64,000 nucleotides of DNA from Ignavibacteriota bacterium (GTDB lineage Bacteria; Bacteroidota; Ignavibacteria; Ignavibacteriales; Melioribacteraceae). The DNA lies in contig JADJOX010000008.1 in the NCBI GenBank assembly GCA_016713565.1, positions 1-64,000 of the forward strand, in the 5' to 3' direction. The notes under the pieces were generated by a model. The model did not search any database, had not been told where the DNA came from, and saw nothing but the letters and a program-made list of their open reading frames with translations. Of the stretch, positions 44,340 through 53,954 are shown piece by piece. Each line of letters begins with the position of its first letter. The first letter of the stretch is position 1. The translations under genes were made by a program, and so were the position numbers.

Positions 44340-46433
44340 ATGAAGAAAATACTTTTAATTGTCTGCATTGTCTTTCTCATTAATGCTCAAAATGTTGGCC
44401 AGTCATGGACTGCGGACAATGGCAACGGGACTTATACAAATCCTTTGTTTTATGATGAATTCTCCGATCCGGATATTATTCGAGTTGAAGATGATTTCTA
44501 CATGACGGGAACAACGATGCACACTGTGCCAGGATTGCCGGTGTTACATTCAAAAGATCTTGTCAATTGGGAATTATTAAGTTATGCGTTTGATAGATTT
44601 AACTTGGGACCGGAATTCAATTTAGATGAAGAAAAGGAAGCTTATGGACAAGGTATTTGGGCTCCGTGCATTCGTCATTACAAAGGTATGTTTTACATTT
44701 TTTCAAATGTTAACGGACATGGAATACAAATATTTACATCAGCAAAACCCGAAGGACCATGGCAGCACAAATCATTAAAAGCGGAAATATATGACTTGTC
44801 CGTTTTATTCGACGATGACGAAAAAATTTATGCGGTATATAAATATAATGAAGTGCACCTTGTCGAATTAAAACCTGATTTAAGCGGAGTAGTAGAAGGA
44901 ACCGATAGCATAATAATATCGGCGGGAAACGCAATGGGCGAAGGACATCACATTTACAAAGTAAATGGAAAATATTTTATAATTAGTGCGAATTTTTCAC
45001 CCTCGGGAAGAATGCAGTGTGCACGTGCCGATAATCCTTACGGACCATATGAAACAGTTGTAATTAGTTCTGATGAAACAATGGGCTTTCAGCGCGGTTG
45101 GTGGCTGATTGATCCGGGCATAGGAAAAAATTTGCCCGAACCGGGACAAAAAATAGAAATGTATGAAACGCCGGAAAATGAATACGGCGCGGTACCTCTG
45201 CATCAAGGTGGAATTGTCGATCTTCCGAATGGCGAATGGTGGGGATTCTCAATGATGGATTTCAGATCGATGGGACGAACCACTTGTTTATCTCCAGTCA
45301 CATGGTTTGATGGATGGCCGTATTTCGGACTGACCGGAAATCTCGGCAGAACGCCAAGGACTTGGTTAAAGCCAATAAACAGTGAAAAAATAAAACCAAA
45401 ATCTGCTTATACGCGAAGTGATAATTTTAACGGACCTGATCTTCAAAATGTTTGGCAATGGAATCACAATCCAAATGATGAAAAATGGAAATTGAATCAA
45501 GACAAAGGCTCATTGCGTTTATATACTTTACCTGCAAAAAATTTTTTGCGGGCCAAAAATACTTTGACTCAAAGAGTAATCGGACCTGAATCGTACGCGA
45601 CTGTTGAATTAGATGCGGCAAATTTAAAAAATGGAGACATTGCCGGTTTGGCTTACCTGAATATTCCTTATGCATATGTTGGAATTAAAAAAGTGAAAGA
45701 AGAATTTTTACTCAGTCACTATGATTTATATTCAAATAAAACAATTGAAAAAAAAATATCATCAAGCAAAATAAGTTTCAGAGCTTCGGGAAATTATGAA
45801 AAAGATATTGCGCAATTAAGTTATAGTTTTGATGGGAAAACTTTTATAGAAATTGGAGACTCAATTCGGCTGCCGTATCAGCTGAAAACATTTCAAGGTT
45901 CGAGGTATGCACTTTTTGCATACAACACAATCGGCAATGAAGGAGGCTATGTTGATTTTGAAGATTTTAAACTTGCTGAACCTTTAGCTGATCGTTCAAA
46001 CAACATCCCATTAAATAAAATAATTACTTTAACAAATTTGACTGATGAAACCCATGTATGGGCAAATCCGCATGGTATGATGCATTCTATAAAACAGGGC
46101 TCAAAAGAATTTGAAGGCCTGGGTTGTCAATTTAAAGTACATGACCGCAAGAATGGAAGAGTTAGTCTTGAAGCGATGAATGGAGTGGGATTTTTGACAG
46201 TTGTGGGAATCGGTTTAACTGCCGATGTCAGATTAATAAAGGAAGAATCGGAAGGAAGTTTATTCCAGTGGCAGGATCTGCTTCATGGAAACTGCATGCT
46301 TATGTCGCTTAAAACAAACAGATATGTAGGTATAACCAAAGGTACCGGTAGCGCATATTCCGCAGATTTCCCGGGAACATTACCGAATAGAAAAAACGGA
46401 ACTGTTTTCATTTGGCGCGAAATGGAAAAATAA
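44340..46433 (+). CDS. Secreted GH43 beta-xylosidase/arabinofuranosidase with trefoil-like C-domain
   Basis: A 697-residue enzyme. The signal peptide ends NVGQ. The five-bladed propeller (about 25-340) starts NPLFYDEFSDPDIIRVEDD with the general-base aspartate, continues DLSVLFDDDEKIYAVY (pKa-modulating aspartate) and has the acid glutamate in MGEGHHIYKVNGKY. A concanavalin-like domain (about 355-550; ARSDNFNGPDLQNVWQWNHN-type text) follows, typical of GH43 subfamilies active on xylan. The last part, about 555-697 (ITLTNLTDETHVWANP, RVSLEAMNGVGFLTVVG, LKTNRYVGITKG), resembles a beta-trefoil or fascin-like binding module, an extra not present in the second GH43 at 61421. Xylosidase and arabinofuranosidase activities cannot be separated by eye. 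Confidence 0.9.
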   Translation: MKKILLIVCIVFLINAQNVGQSWTADNGNGTYTNPLFYDEFSDPDIIRVEDDFYMTGTTMHTVPGLPVLHSKDLVNWELLSYAFDRFNLGPEFNLDEEKEAYGQGIWAPCIRHYKGMFYIFSNVNGHGIQIFTSAKPEGPWQHKSLKAEIYDLSVLFDDDEKIYAVYKYNEVHLVELKPDLSGVVEGTDSIIISAGNAMGEGHHIYKVNGKYFIISANFSPSGRMQCARADNPYGPYETVVISSDETMGFQRGWWLIDPGIGKNLPEPGQKIEMYETPENEYGAVPLHQGGIVDLPNGEWWGFSMMDFRSMGRTTCLSPVTWFDGWPYFGLTGNLGRTPRTWLKPINSEKIKPKSAYTRSDNFNGPDLQNVWQWNHNPNDEKWKLNQDKGSLRLYTLPAKNFLRAKNTLTQRVIGPESYATVELDAANLKNGDIAGLAYLNIPYAYVGIKKVKEEFLLSHYDLYSNKTIEKKISSSKISFRASGNYEKDIAQLSYSFDGKTFIEIGDSIRLPYQLKTFQGSRYALFAYNTIGNEGGYVDFEDFKLAEPLADRSNNIPLNKIITLTNLTDETHVWANPHGMMHSIKQGSKEFEGLGCQFKVHDRKNGRVSLEAMNGVGFLTVVGIGLTADVRLIKEESEGSLFQWQDLLHGNCMLMSLKTNRYVGITKGTGSAYSADFPGTLPNRKNGTVFIWREMEK

Positions 46434-46472
46434 TCGCGGTTAAATGAAGCTGCAAATTAAATACGAAATAAA

Positions 46473-48418
46473 ATGAAAAAATATTAACATATAAAAAAAT
46501 AATTCTGATTCTGATATTTATCTGCAGTCAAATAACTTATTCACAGGTCGTGCTTCCCAAATTAATAAGCGATGGAATGGTACTGCAGCGGGACGCGAAA
46601 ATAAAAATATGGGGTTGGGCTTCGAAAAATGAAGAAGTTAAAATTCATTTTATTGATTCAACTTATATTACTAAAACAAATCAGGTAGGTGAATGGTCTG
46701 TTAATATTTCCGAATTAAAATCCGGCGGACCTTATGAGATGCAAATAGACGCAAGTAACTCAATTAAAATTAAGGACATACTTGTTGGCGATGTTTGGGT
46801 TTGCTCCGGACAATCCAATATGGGATTACCGCTTGGCGTGTTAAAAGATGTTTATAAGGATGAGATCAGTGAAATAAATAATCCTATGATCCGCCAATTC
46901 TCAACATTTCCAAGAACAAACTTTTCAAACCGTGATTCTGATTTTAAGTTCGGAATATGGCAGCATGCGGATTCAAATAATATTTACGGCTTAACAGCGG
47001 CAGGTTATTTTTTTGCGAAAAACATATACGAAATTTACAAAGTGCCGATAGGATTATTAAATGTAAATATGGGTGGTTCTGCCGCGGAAGCATGGATTAG
47101 CGAAGAATCTATGAAAGAATTTCCTATTTACTATAAAGAATTATTGAAATTTAAGAGCCCCGGGTATTTGGAATTGAGAAATAAACAAGACGATGAAAGA
47201 GCGAATAATTGGAATCGAATGTTGAGAATAAACGATATTGGGCTAAAAGATGAAAAGCAATTATGGTCGGATCCAAACTTAAATATTTCTAATTGGGAAA
47301 GCATGCAAATCCCGGGTTACTGGGCGGATACAAAAGTCGGCAATGTTAACGGAGTTATTTGGTTCAGAAAGGAATTCTATCTGACAGACAAAAATACAAA
47401 TGGATCAGCGTATTTGAAATTAGGCAGAATAGTTGACAGCGATTCAGTTTTTATAAATGGGAAATTTATTGGTTCTACAGGTTCTCAGTATATGCCAAGA
47501 AATTATGAAATTCAAAATGACATTTTAAATGAAGGCAAAAATGTCATTGTTGTTCGAGTAATCAATTATATTCATAAAGGAGGGTTTGTTCCAGGTAAGA
47601 AATATGAATTACTGATCAGCGGTCAAAAAATAAATTTAGCAGGCGAATGGAATTATAAGATTGGAGCAACATCCGAACAATTGGATGACCATTTATTTAC
47701 TGGGAAAATACCTACGGGATTATTCAATGGAGGTATTGCACCCTTGCTAAATTATAATATCAAAGGCGTTTTGTGGTATCAAGGCGAATCCAATACTAGT
47801 CGTGCTTTTGAACATTATGATCTATTTAAATTACTGATCAAAGATTGGCGGAAAAATTGGAAACAAGGCGATTTCCCATTTATCTTTGTTCAGCTTCCGA
47901 ACTTTGTAGAAGTAAACGTTGAACGTACGAATTATGATTGGGCAATTTTCCGCGAAAGTCAGCTCAAATCCTTATCAATTCCAAATACGGGTATGGCAGT
48001 TGCCATTGATATTGGAGAATATAATGATATTCATCCGGTAAACAAAAAAGACATAGGCGCGCGCCTTGCATTAGCCGCGCGTAAAGTTGCATATAACGAG
48101 CAAAATATTGTTTACTCTGGACCTATATACAAATCGATGGAAATAATTGAAGATAAGGTAATTTTAAGTTTTTCCAATTCCGGCAGTGGTTTGGTAGTTA
48201 AAGGCGGTAAACTGAAGAGTTTTGAAATTTGCGGAATTGATAATGAGTTTTATCCGGCTGAAGCAAAAATTGAAAATAATAAAATTCTTGTTTGGTGCAG
48301 TAAAGTACTTCTGCCAGTGGCAGTTAGATATGCATGGAATAATAATCCCGAAGACGCAAATCTTTATAATAAAGAAGGATTACCGGCATCTCCATTTAGA
48401 ACGAGTGAGCTGTATTGA
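46473..48418 (+). CDS. Sialate O-acetylesterase-like (possibly CE20) enzyme, start frameshifted
   Basis: About 648 residues if repaired. The enzyme is an SGNH acetylesterase: VWVCSGQSNMGLPLG carries the nucleophile serine, and GVLWYQGESNTSRAF and the late DIHPVNKKDIGARLALAAR are family marks. Between SGNH blocks lies an inserted jelly-roll like that of GH2 enzymes (DPNLNISNWESMQIPGYW, VFINGKFIGSTGSQYMPRN), the plan of family CE20, whose founding member acts on xyloglucan. The signal peptide (ILTYKKIILILIFICSQITY) is readable in frame but its ATG at 46473 is one base out: the A6 run at 46476-46481 needs one more A. As written, translation could begin only at GTG 46550 without a signal peptide. 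It sits between GH43 and GH9. Confidence 0.82.
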
Positions 48419-48468
48419 AAAAAAATATTTAATAAATGATTCTTAAATAAATAAAATATGGGGTCGAA

Positions 48469-51111
48469 ATGAAAAATAATAATCCTACTCAAAAGAGATG
48501 TTTACTAATTGACGTGGGTTTTGCCGAAAAATTAAATAATAGTTATTTAATTATAAAAATTAATTTGTTCGTTTTATTCTTTTCGGCAATTATGAATTAT
48601 TCATATTGTCAGAAACTAAAACTTAACGAATCGGAATATTTCGAAACGCAAGGGTTAAATGTATTGGTTTATAGCAATCAATATAACGGGATGTTCTTCG
48701 ATGAAAAAACTGCGGGGATTGAAATAATTCAAAACGGCGTCAGAACCTCTACTGGCGGCGCGGTAAGGTTAGCAAACACACCAGAGCAGTGGGATTTGGT
48801 TCCGATGGTTGTCGAACGAAAAGTAGATAAAGAAAAAAATAGCATTGACGTTGTATTGAGATATCAAGAGTTTGACTTTGATTCTAAAATTAATGTAACC
48901 TCTAAAGATAATGGCGTACTTATAAGTGTTTATCTTGATAAGCCGTTACCTGAAAAGCTTGAAGGCCGTGCCGGCTTCAATTTGGAATTTCTGCCCGCGA
49001 CTTATTTTGAAAAAACTTACTATATTGATAATGAAGCTGAAAATTTTCCAAGATATCCTTCCGGTAATACTAAGATTGAACCTATACAAAATAAAATTCC
49101 GCAGTTCGCAGGACATACGACTTTTGATGATAGGGGCAGAGGTGAATTTATTGTTCCTTATCCGTTAGCTAAAGGTAAAACCATAGTTCTATCGCCCGAA
49201 TGCCCTGAAAGTTTTGTATCAATAAAAAGTTTAATTTCGGAAATCATGCTGTTCGATGGAAGAAATCTTGCGCAAAATGGTTGGTTCGTTGTTCGCAGTT
49301 TGCTTCCCTCAAATAAAACCGGAAAAGTTCTCGAATGGTATCTTGAACCAAACTCAATTCCCAATTGGATCAGAAAACCGAATATTGGATTTTCACAAGT
49401 CGGTTATACACCTAATCAAGAAAAAATTGCGGTAATTGAATTGGATAAAAATGATACGCCGTTAAACAGTGCAAAAATATTTATGGTTAATGAAGAAGGA
49501 AAATCAATAGAAAAATATAATGGGGAAGTTAAAGTTTGGGGAAAATATCTTAGATATAATTACGCAAAATTTGATTTCAGTTCGGTTAAGCAAAACGGAA
49601 TATATTACATTCAGTATGGCGATTATAAAACCAATACATTCAGAATTAATAAAAATGTTTATGACGATGTATGGCATCCGACTCTAGATGTTTGGTTTCC
49701 CGTACAAATGGATCATATGCTTGTTAATGAAGCTTACAGAGTATGGCACGGCGCGCCTTACTTAGATGATTGTCTCCAAGCCCCGCTGAATCATCAGCAC
49801 TTCGATGGATATAAAATGGGAGATACGACCGATACGAAATACAAACCATTTGAAAGAATTCCCAATATGGCTGTCGGAGGATGGTTTGATGCGGGTGATT
49901 TTGATATTCAGACGGGTTCTCATAACGGTGTAATTTCAAGTTTTGTAGAAACGTGGGAGAATTTTAAAATTGAAAGGGATGAAACTTTTATAGATCAAAA
50001 AACCCGGTACGTTGATATTCATCGTCCTGATGGTAAAATAGATATACTGCAGCAAATTGAACATGGAACACTAAACCTTGTTGCTCAGTGCGAAAATATC
50101 GGTCATCCGGTTATGGGAATTATTGTCCCAAATTTACATCAATATCATCATCTAGGTGATGCAATAACGGAAACAGACAATCTTCCATATAATCCGAATT
50201 TAAAACCTTATGAAACCGATGGAAAATCAAGTGGAACATTGGACGATCGCTGGGCATTTACAACACGTTTACCGTTTTTAGATTTTCAAACATCAGCAAC
50301 ATTGGCTGAAGCTGCTCGAACATTACAAGGATATAATGACGATCTTGCAAATAGAAGTTTGGTAAATTCAAAAAGATTATTAGAAGAAGCCGATGAAATA
50401 CTTAAAAAACCTATTAAAGATGATAATCCTTGGTGGACAAGATGGGCAAGAGGCGCGGATATTGAGGCTGTTCTGCAATTATATATTACCACAAAAGAAC
50501 AAAAATATGCAGATAGATTTTTAGAAAAAATTTGGACAGTTCTTGAACCGCCTCAAATTAATGATCCTCAAATCGATCCTAGTTTTTTCTTAAGCAGAAG
50601 CATTAAAGTAGCATTAAAAGCGGCACCTTATATGGGTGACGATTACAAAATGAAATTAAGAGAATATGTTATTAAGTATAAAAAATATTTAACAGAGTTA
50701 GAAAAGAAAAATCCTTATGGAATGCCAATTGCAACAGGAGGATGGGGCGGCAGCGGAAACGTTGTTGCAACTGCAATTACAAATTATTTTGCGTATAAAT
50801 TATATCCGGATATAATGACAAAAGACGATGTTATAAAAGGCGCAAATTATATTTTCGGCTGTCATCCTTATTCAAATCTTTCTTTTGTAAATGCGGTCGG
50901 TACAAAATCTAAAAAAATTGCTTATGGAAATAATAGAGCCGATTTTACGACAATTGCCGGCGGAATTGTGCCCGGAGTTATGCTGTTGAAACCTGATTTC
51001 TTGGAAAATAAAGACGACTGGCCGTTTTTATGGGGAGAAAATGAAGTAACAATCGGGGGAAGCGCAGATTATGTTTTCTTGGCAAATGCGGTTAAGGATT
51101 TATTAAAATAA
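48469..51111 (+). CDS. Secreted GH9 endoglucanase-like glycoside hydrolase
   Basis: An 880-residue GH9 enzyme. A long N-terminal lead of about 30 residues precedes the hydrophobic signal core (INLFVLFFSAIMNYSYCQ), which is unusual; the true start could lie later. After a beta domain (about 50-300) comes the Ig-like CelD_N domain (about 305-395; IGFSQVGYTPNQEKIAVIEL) and the (alpha/alpha)6 barrel. Catalytic text is present: GGWFDAGDFDIQ, with DAGDF where many members have DAGDY or DAGDH, and near the end LWGENEVTIGGSADYVFLAN with the acid glutamate at about 859. It would cut beta-1,4-glucan or a mixed hemicellulose backbone. The extra N-terminal domain is not one I recognise. Confidence 0.88.
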   Translation: MKNNNPTQKRCLLIDVGFAEKLNNSYLIIKINLFVLFFSAIMNYSYCQKLKLNESEYFETQGLNVLVYSNQYNGMFFDEKTAGIEIIQNGVRTSTGGAVRLANTPEQWDLVPMVVERKVDKEKNSIDVVLRYQEFDFDSKINVTSKDNGVLISVYLDKPLPEKLEGRAGFNLEFLPATYFEKTYYIDNEAENFPRYPSGNTKIEPIQNKIPQFAGHTTFDDRGRGEFIVPYPLAKGKTIVLSPECPESFVSIKSLISEIMLFDGRNLAQNGWFVVRSLLPSNKTGKVLEWYLEPNSIPNWIRKPNIGFSQVGYTPNQEKIAVIELDKNDTPLNSAKIFMVNEEGKSIEKYNGEVKVWGKYLRYNYAKFDFSSVKQNGIYYIQYGDYKTNTFRINKNVYDDVWHPTLDVWFPVQMDHMLVNEAYRVWHGAPYLDDCLQAPLNHQHFDGYKMGDTTDTKYKPFERIPNMAVGGWFDAGDFDIQTGSHNGVISSFVETWENFKIERDETFIDQKTRYVDIHRPDGKIDILQQIEHGTLNLVAQCENIGHPVMGIIVPNLHQYHHLGDAITETDNLPYNPNLKPYETDGKSSGTLDDRWAFTTRLPFLDFQTSATLAEAARTLQGYNDDLANRSLVNSKRLLEEADEILKKPIKDDNPWWTRWARGADIEAVLQLYITTKEQKYADRFLEKIWTVLEPPQINDPQIDPSFFLSRSIKVALKAAPYMGDDYKMKLREYVIKYKKYLTELEKKNPYGMPIATGGWGGSGNVVATAITNYFAYKLYPDIMTKDDVIKGANYIFGCHPYSNLSFVNAVGTKSKKIAYGNNRADFTTIAGGIVPGVMLLKPDFLENKDDWPFLWGENEVTIGGSADYVFLANAVKDLLK

Positions 51112-51129
51112 TTTGTGAGGAATTTAAAT

Positions 51130-52170
51130 ATGAGTTTCCCGAAAATTATTTCATTCACTCTTCTGAATGCGTGCAACTTAAGATGTAAAATGTGCGGGCA
51201 ATGGAGTGAAACCGGATATGTAAAAAATAAAATTGTCGAAACAAATCCGCAATTAGATTTGAATGTATGGAAAAAACTCATTGATGAAATTTCTCAGCAT
51301 GAAATTAGATTCGTTTTAATTAGGGGAGGAGAACCGTTTCTTTTTCCCCAAATTATGGACTTGATAAAATACGCAAATAGTAAAAATCTGTTTCTTTCAA
51401 TTGATACGAACGGAACGATGATTGAAAAATTTGCCGAAGAACTTGTGCAATTGGGCAAAATGCATATAACTTTTTCCGTTGACGGACCTGAAAAAATACA
51501 CGATGAAGTTCGCGGAATTAAAGGAAGTTATCAAAAAATAAAAAATAATATTGCATTATTTAATGAACTTGAATGCAAATATAATAAGCCGCTTAGTAAA
51601 AGTATTTGCTTTACAATTAGTAAATATTCTTATAAAGGTTTGGGAGAAATGCCGAACACAGCACGAGAGATGGGAATTAAATCGATTAATATTGTGCCTT
51701 TTTATTATTTCAATACTGAAACCGGCGCAAAATATGAAAGCGAACTTAAGAATGTTTTTAAGGCTTCAGCTTATTCTTGGAAAGGATTTTATAGTGAGGA
51801 TTCGGGAATTGATTTAATGGAATTTCAATCGCAGTATCAGAATTATATTTCAACATTGGGAGGTATTGAAAATTTTCCATTTATGCCATTGAGTTTTGAT
51901 GAGTACAAAGAATGGTTCTCGAATTCATGTTCTGTTGTCGGATTAGAGAGATGCTTGAATGTGGAAAATCTAATTGATATTCAACCTAATGGAGATGCCA
52001 ATTTTTGTATTGATTTTCCAGATTATGTTTTTGGCAATATTAAAGATAAATCAATTGAAGAAGTATGGAATTCCGAGGAAGCAGAAATATTCAGAAAATA
52101 CCGAAGAGAAAAGCCTCTAGCCGTTTGCTATAGATGCGGCGCAAAATATTGTTCAGAGATAAAAGAATAA
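51130..52170 (+). CDS. Radical SAM protein with SPASM domain
   Basis: About 346 residues. ATG 51130 is preferred over GTG 51115 because GAGGAA lies just before it. The radical SAM cluster motif CNLRCKMC (CxxxCxxC) follows ISFTLLNA, and strands such as FVLIRGGEPFLFPQ and ITFSVDGPEKIHDEVRGI are standard for the barrel. The C-terminus is a SPASM-type auxiliary cluster domain: cysteines in SCSVVGLERCLNV, NFCIDFPDYVFGNI and VCYRCGAKYC. Such enzymes modify peptides or proteins, or act on sugars and cofactors. It has no signal peptide, so it is cytoplasmic, four bases after a secreted GH9 and before a secreted GH51. No precursor peptide or sulfatase is evident nearby, so its target is unknown. Confidence 0.88.
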   Translation: MSFPKIISFTLLNACNLRCKMCGQWSETGYVKNKIVETNPQLDLNVWKKLIDEISQHEIRFVLIRGGEPFLFPQIMDLIKYANSKNLFLSIDTNGTMIEKFAEELVQLGKMHITFSVDGPEKIHDEVRGIKGSYQKIKNNIALFNELECKYNKPLSKSICFTISKYSYKGLGEMPNTAREMGIKSINIVPFYYFNTETGAKYESELKNVFKASAYSWKGFYSEDSGIDLMEFQSQYQNYISTLGGIENFPFMPLSFDEYKEWFSNSCSVVGLERCLNVENLIDIQPNGDANFCIDFPDYVFGNIKDKSIEEVWNSEEAEIFRKYRREKPLAVCYRCGAKYCSEIKE

Positions 52171-52373
52171 GTTAATTATAAGAAAGGTTAAACTGAAAAA
52201 TAAAACCAGAATACGAATGAAGCAGAAAATGCAAAATCAAAAAATGAAAACTTATGTTGGAGATTTTTAATATCAAACTTTGCGGAAAATAGTTAAGCAG
52301 ATTTAAAAGCAAAGCTGTGAATAACGAAAGAAAAAGTCAGCAATGTTATAACTAATTAAAATTGAGAAATATT

Positions 52374-53903
52374 ATGAAAAAGAAATTTACAATTATGTTC
52401 CTTTTTTATGCATTAGCGATGTTCGCTCAAAATGCGAAAATTAAATTTGATATCAGCCGAATCGTTGGTGAAGTTGATCCGAAAATTTATGGCGTATTTA
52501 TGGAGCCGATACATTTCAATGGGGCTAGAATGGGATTACCAGACACCGTTGATTTTAATACACTATACGGGACACTGTATAATCCTTCATCGCCTCTGGC
52601 TGATGATAACGGATTTAGGAAAGATTACATTAATGCAATGAGAGAATTAAAAATTACAAATATGCGCTGGCCTGGCGGAAATTTCCTGATGGGATATAAT
52701 TGGGAAGATGGAATTGGTCCTAAAGATAAGAGACCATCTCGTATAAATCTGGCTTGGGGCGGATTGGAAAGTAATCACGTCGGGACAGATGAATGGATAC
52801 AGCTGAATAAATCAATAGGAAGTGAAAATGTTGTGTGCGTTAATCTTGGACTCGGCACAATACAAGACGCACATAATTGGGTTGAGTACTGTAATTATAA
52901 AAAAGGTACTTATTATTCTGACTTAAGAATTAAGAACGGACACAAAGAGCCCTATAATGTTAAAATTTGGGATTTGGGAAATGAAGTCGATGGATATCCT
53001 TGGGAGCTTGGGCATAAAGACGCGGAAGATTACGTAAAAATTGGTAGAGAAACCGCCAAAGCAATGAAAGCCGTAGACGGCACAATAGACTTTGTCGCTT
53101 CCGGTTCTTCTTATTATGAGCCTACCGGAAAATGGATCGAATGGAATAGAACAATTCTGTCCGGACTTGGCGATATGATCAAATATATTTCAATTCATCG
53201 TTATTGGGAAAGAGAAAAAGATTATTATGATTATATGGGTAAAAGTGCGATGGATTTTGAAGAAAAAATAAAAATTCCCGCATCCGAAATTGAAGCCGTA
53301 AAAGCAATGAAGGGATTTAAAAACGAAATTTATATTTCTTTTGACGAATGGGGTGTATTCGGGCAAAACTTTTTATCGATATTGCCGATTGCTCAATGTC
53401 TAAATTCATTTATACGTCATGCGAATGTTGTGAAAATGGCAAACTTTACAATGCTCACTTCTTTGCTTTCGAACGACGTTAAAAACGGAACTTATAAATC
53501 ACCGCTCTTCTATACTTTTAAAATGTTTTCGACAAATTGTTTGGGAAATTCAATTGACTCGCATGTTGATTGCGATACTTTTAATACGGAAAAGTATAAA
53601 GGGATTCCATACCTCGATGTTACTTCGGTTTATAATAAGGAAGAAAAAGTTGTTTATATAAATGTAGTAAATAGAAATAAGGATGAAAATATTAAAACTG
53701 ATGTTTTTTGCATGGAAGGAAAATTAACGGGCACTGCCGAATTAAGTATTTTAAATGCTGAATCGGTAGAAGAACCTTTTTCTTTTGGGAAACAAGATCA
53801 ATATAAACCCGATGTTAAAAATATTGATGTTATGGATAATAAATTAACTTTGAGCTTCCCGCCACATTCGTTTACACAAATCAAAATTAATATTAATGAA
53901 TGA
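52374..53903 (+). CDS. Secreted GH51 alpha-L-arabinofuranosidase, short subgroup
   Basis: About 509 residues. ATG 52374 gives a compact signal peptide (KKKFTIMFLFYALAMFAQ). The single-barrel-plus-beta-domain plan matches the intracellular-type GH51 group, yet this copy is exported. Motifs: VDPKIYGVFMEPIHFNGAR, MRWPGGNFLMGYNWEDGIG, the acid/base glutamate in IWDLGNEVDGY (about residue 204) and the nucleophile in YISFDEWGVFG (about 325). It differs strongly from the GH51 at 42354, which carries an extra N-terminal binding-type domain. The 191-bp gap before it is the longest inside the cluster, so it may have its own promoter. Substrate is arabinofuranosyl side chains on xylan or arabinan. Confidence 0.92.
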   Translation: MKKKFTIMFLFYALAMFAQNAKIKFDISRIVGEVDPKIYGVFMEPIHFNGARMGLPDTVDFNTLYGTLYNPSSPLADDNGFRKDYINAMRELKITNMRWPGGNFLMGYNWEDGIGPKDKRPSRINLAWGGLESNHVGTDEWIQLNKSIGSENVVCVNLGLGTIQDAHNWVEYCNYKKGTYYSDLRIKNGHKEPYNVKIWDLGNEVDGYPWELGHKDAEDYVKIGRETAKAMKAVDGTIDFVASGSSYYEPTGKWIEWNRTILSGLGDMIKYISIHRYWEREKDYYDYMGKSAMDFEEKIKIPASEIEAVKAMKGFKNEIYISFDEWGVFGQNFLSILPIAQCLNSFIRHANVVKMANFTMLTSLLSNDVKNGTYKSPLFYTFKMFSTNCLGNSIDSHVDCDTFNTEKYKGIPYLDVTSVYNKEEKVVYINVVNRNKDENIKTDVFCMEGKLTGTAELSILNAESVEEPFSFGKQDQYKPDVKNIDVMDNKLTLSFPPHSFTQIKININE

Positions 53904-53954
53904 TGAAAATATTATACAGAAAAAAGTAAAGGATTTAAAATCCGGGGAATTAAG

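Noticed and set aside
52217..52270. A 17-codon frame just after the radical SAM gene, considered as a peptide precursor
   Set aside because: Lysine/glutamine-rich with no cysteine, serine, threonine-rich core or repeated motif, and a poor ribosome-binding site. Not credible as a modified-peptide precursor.
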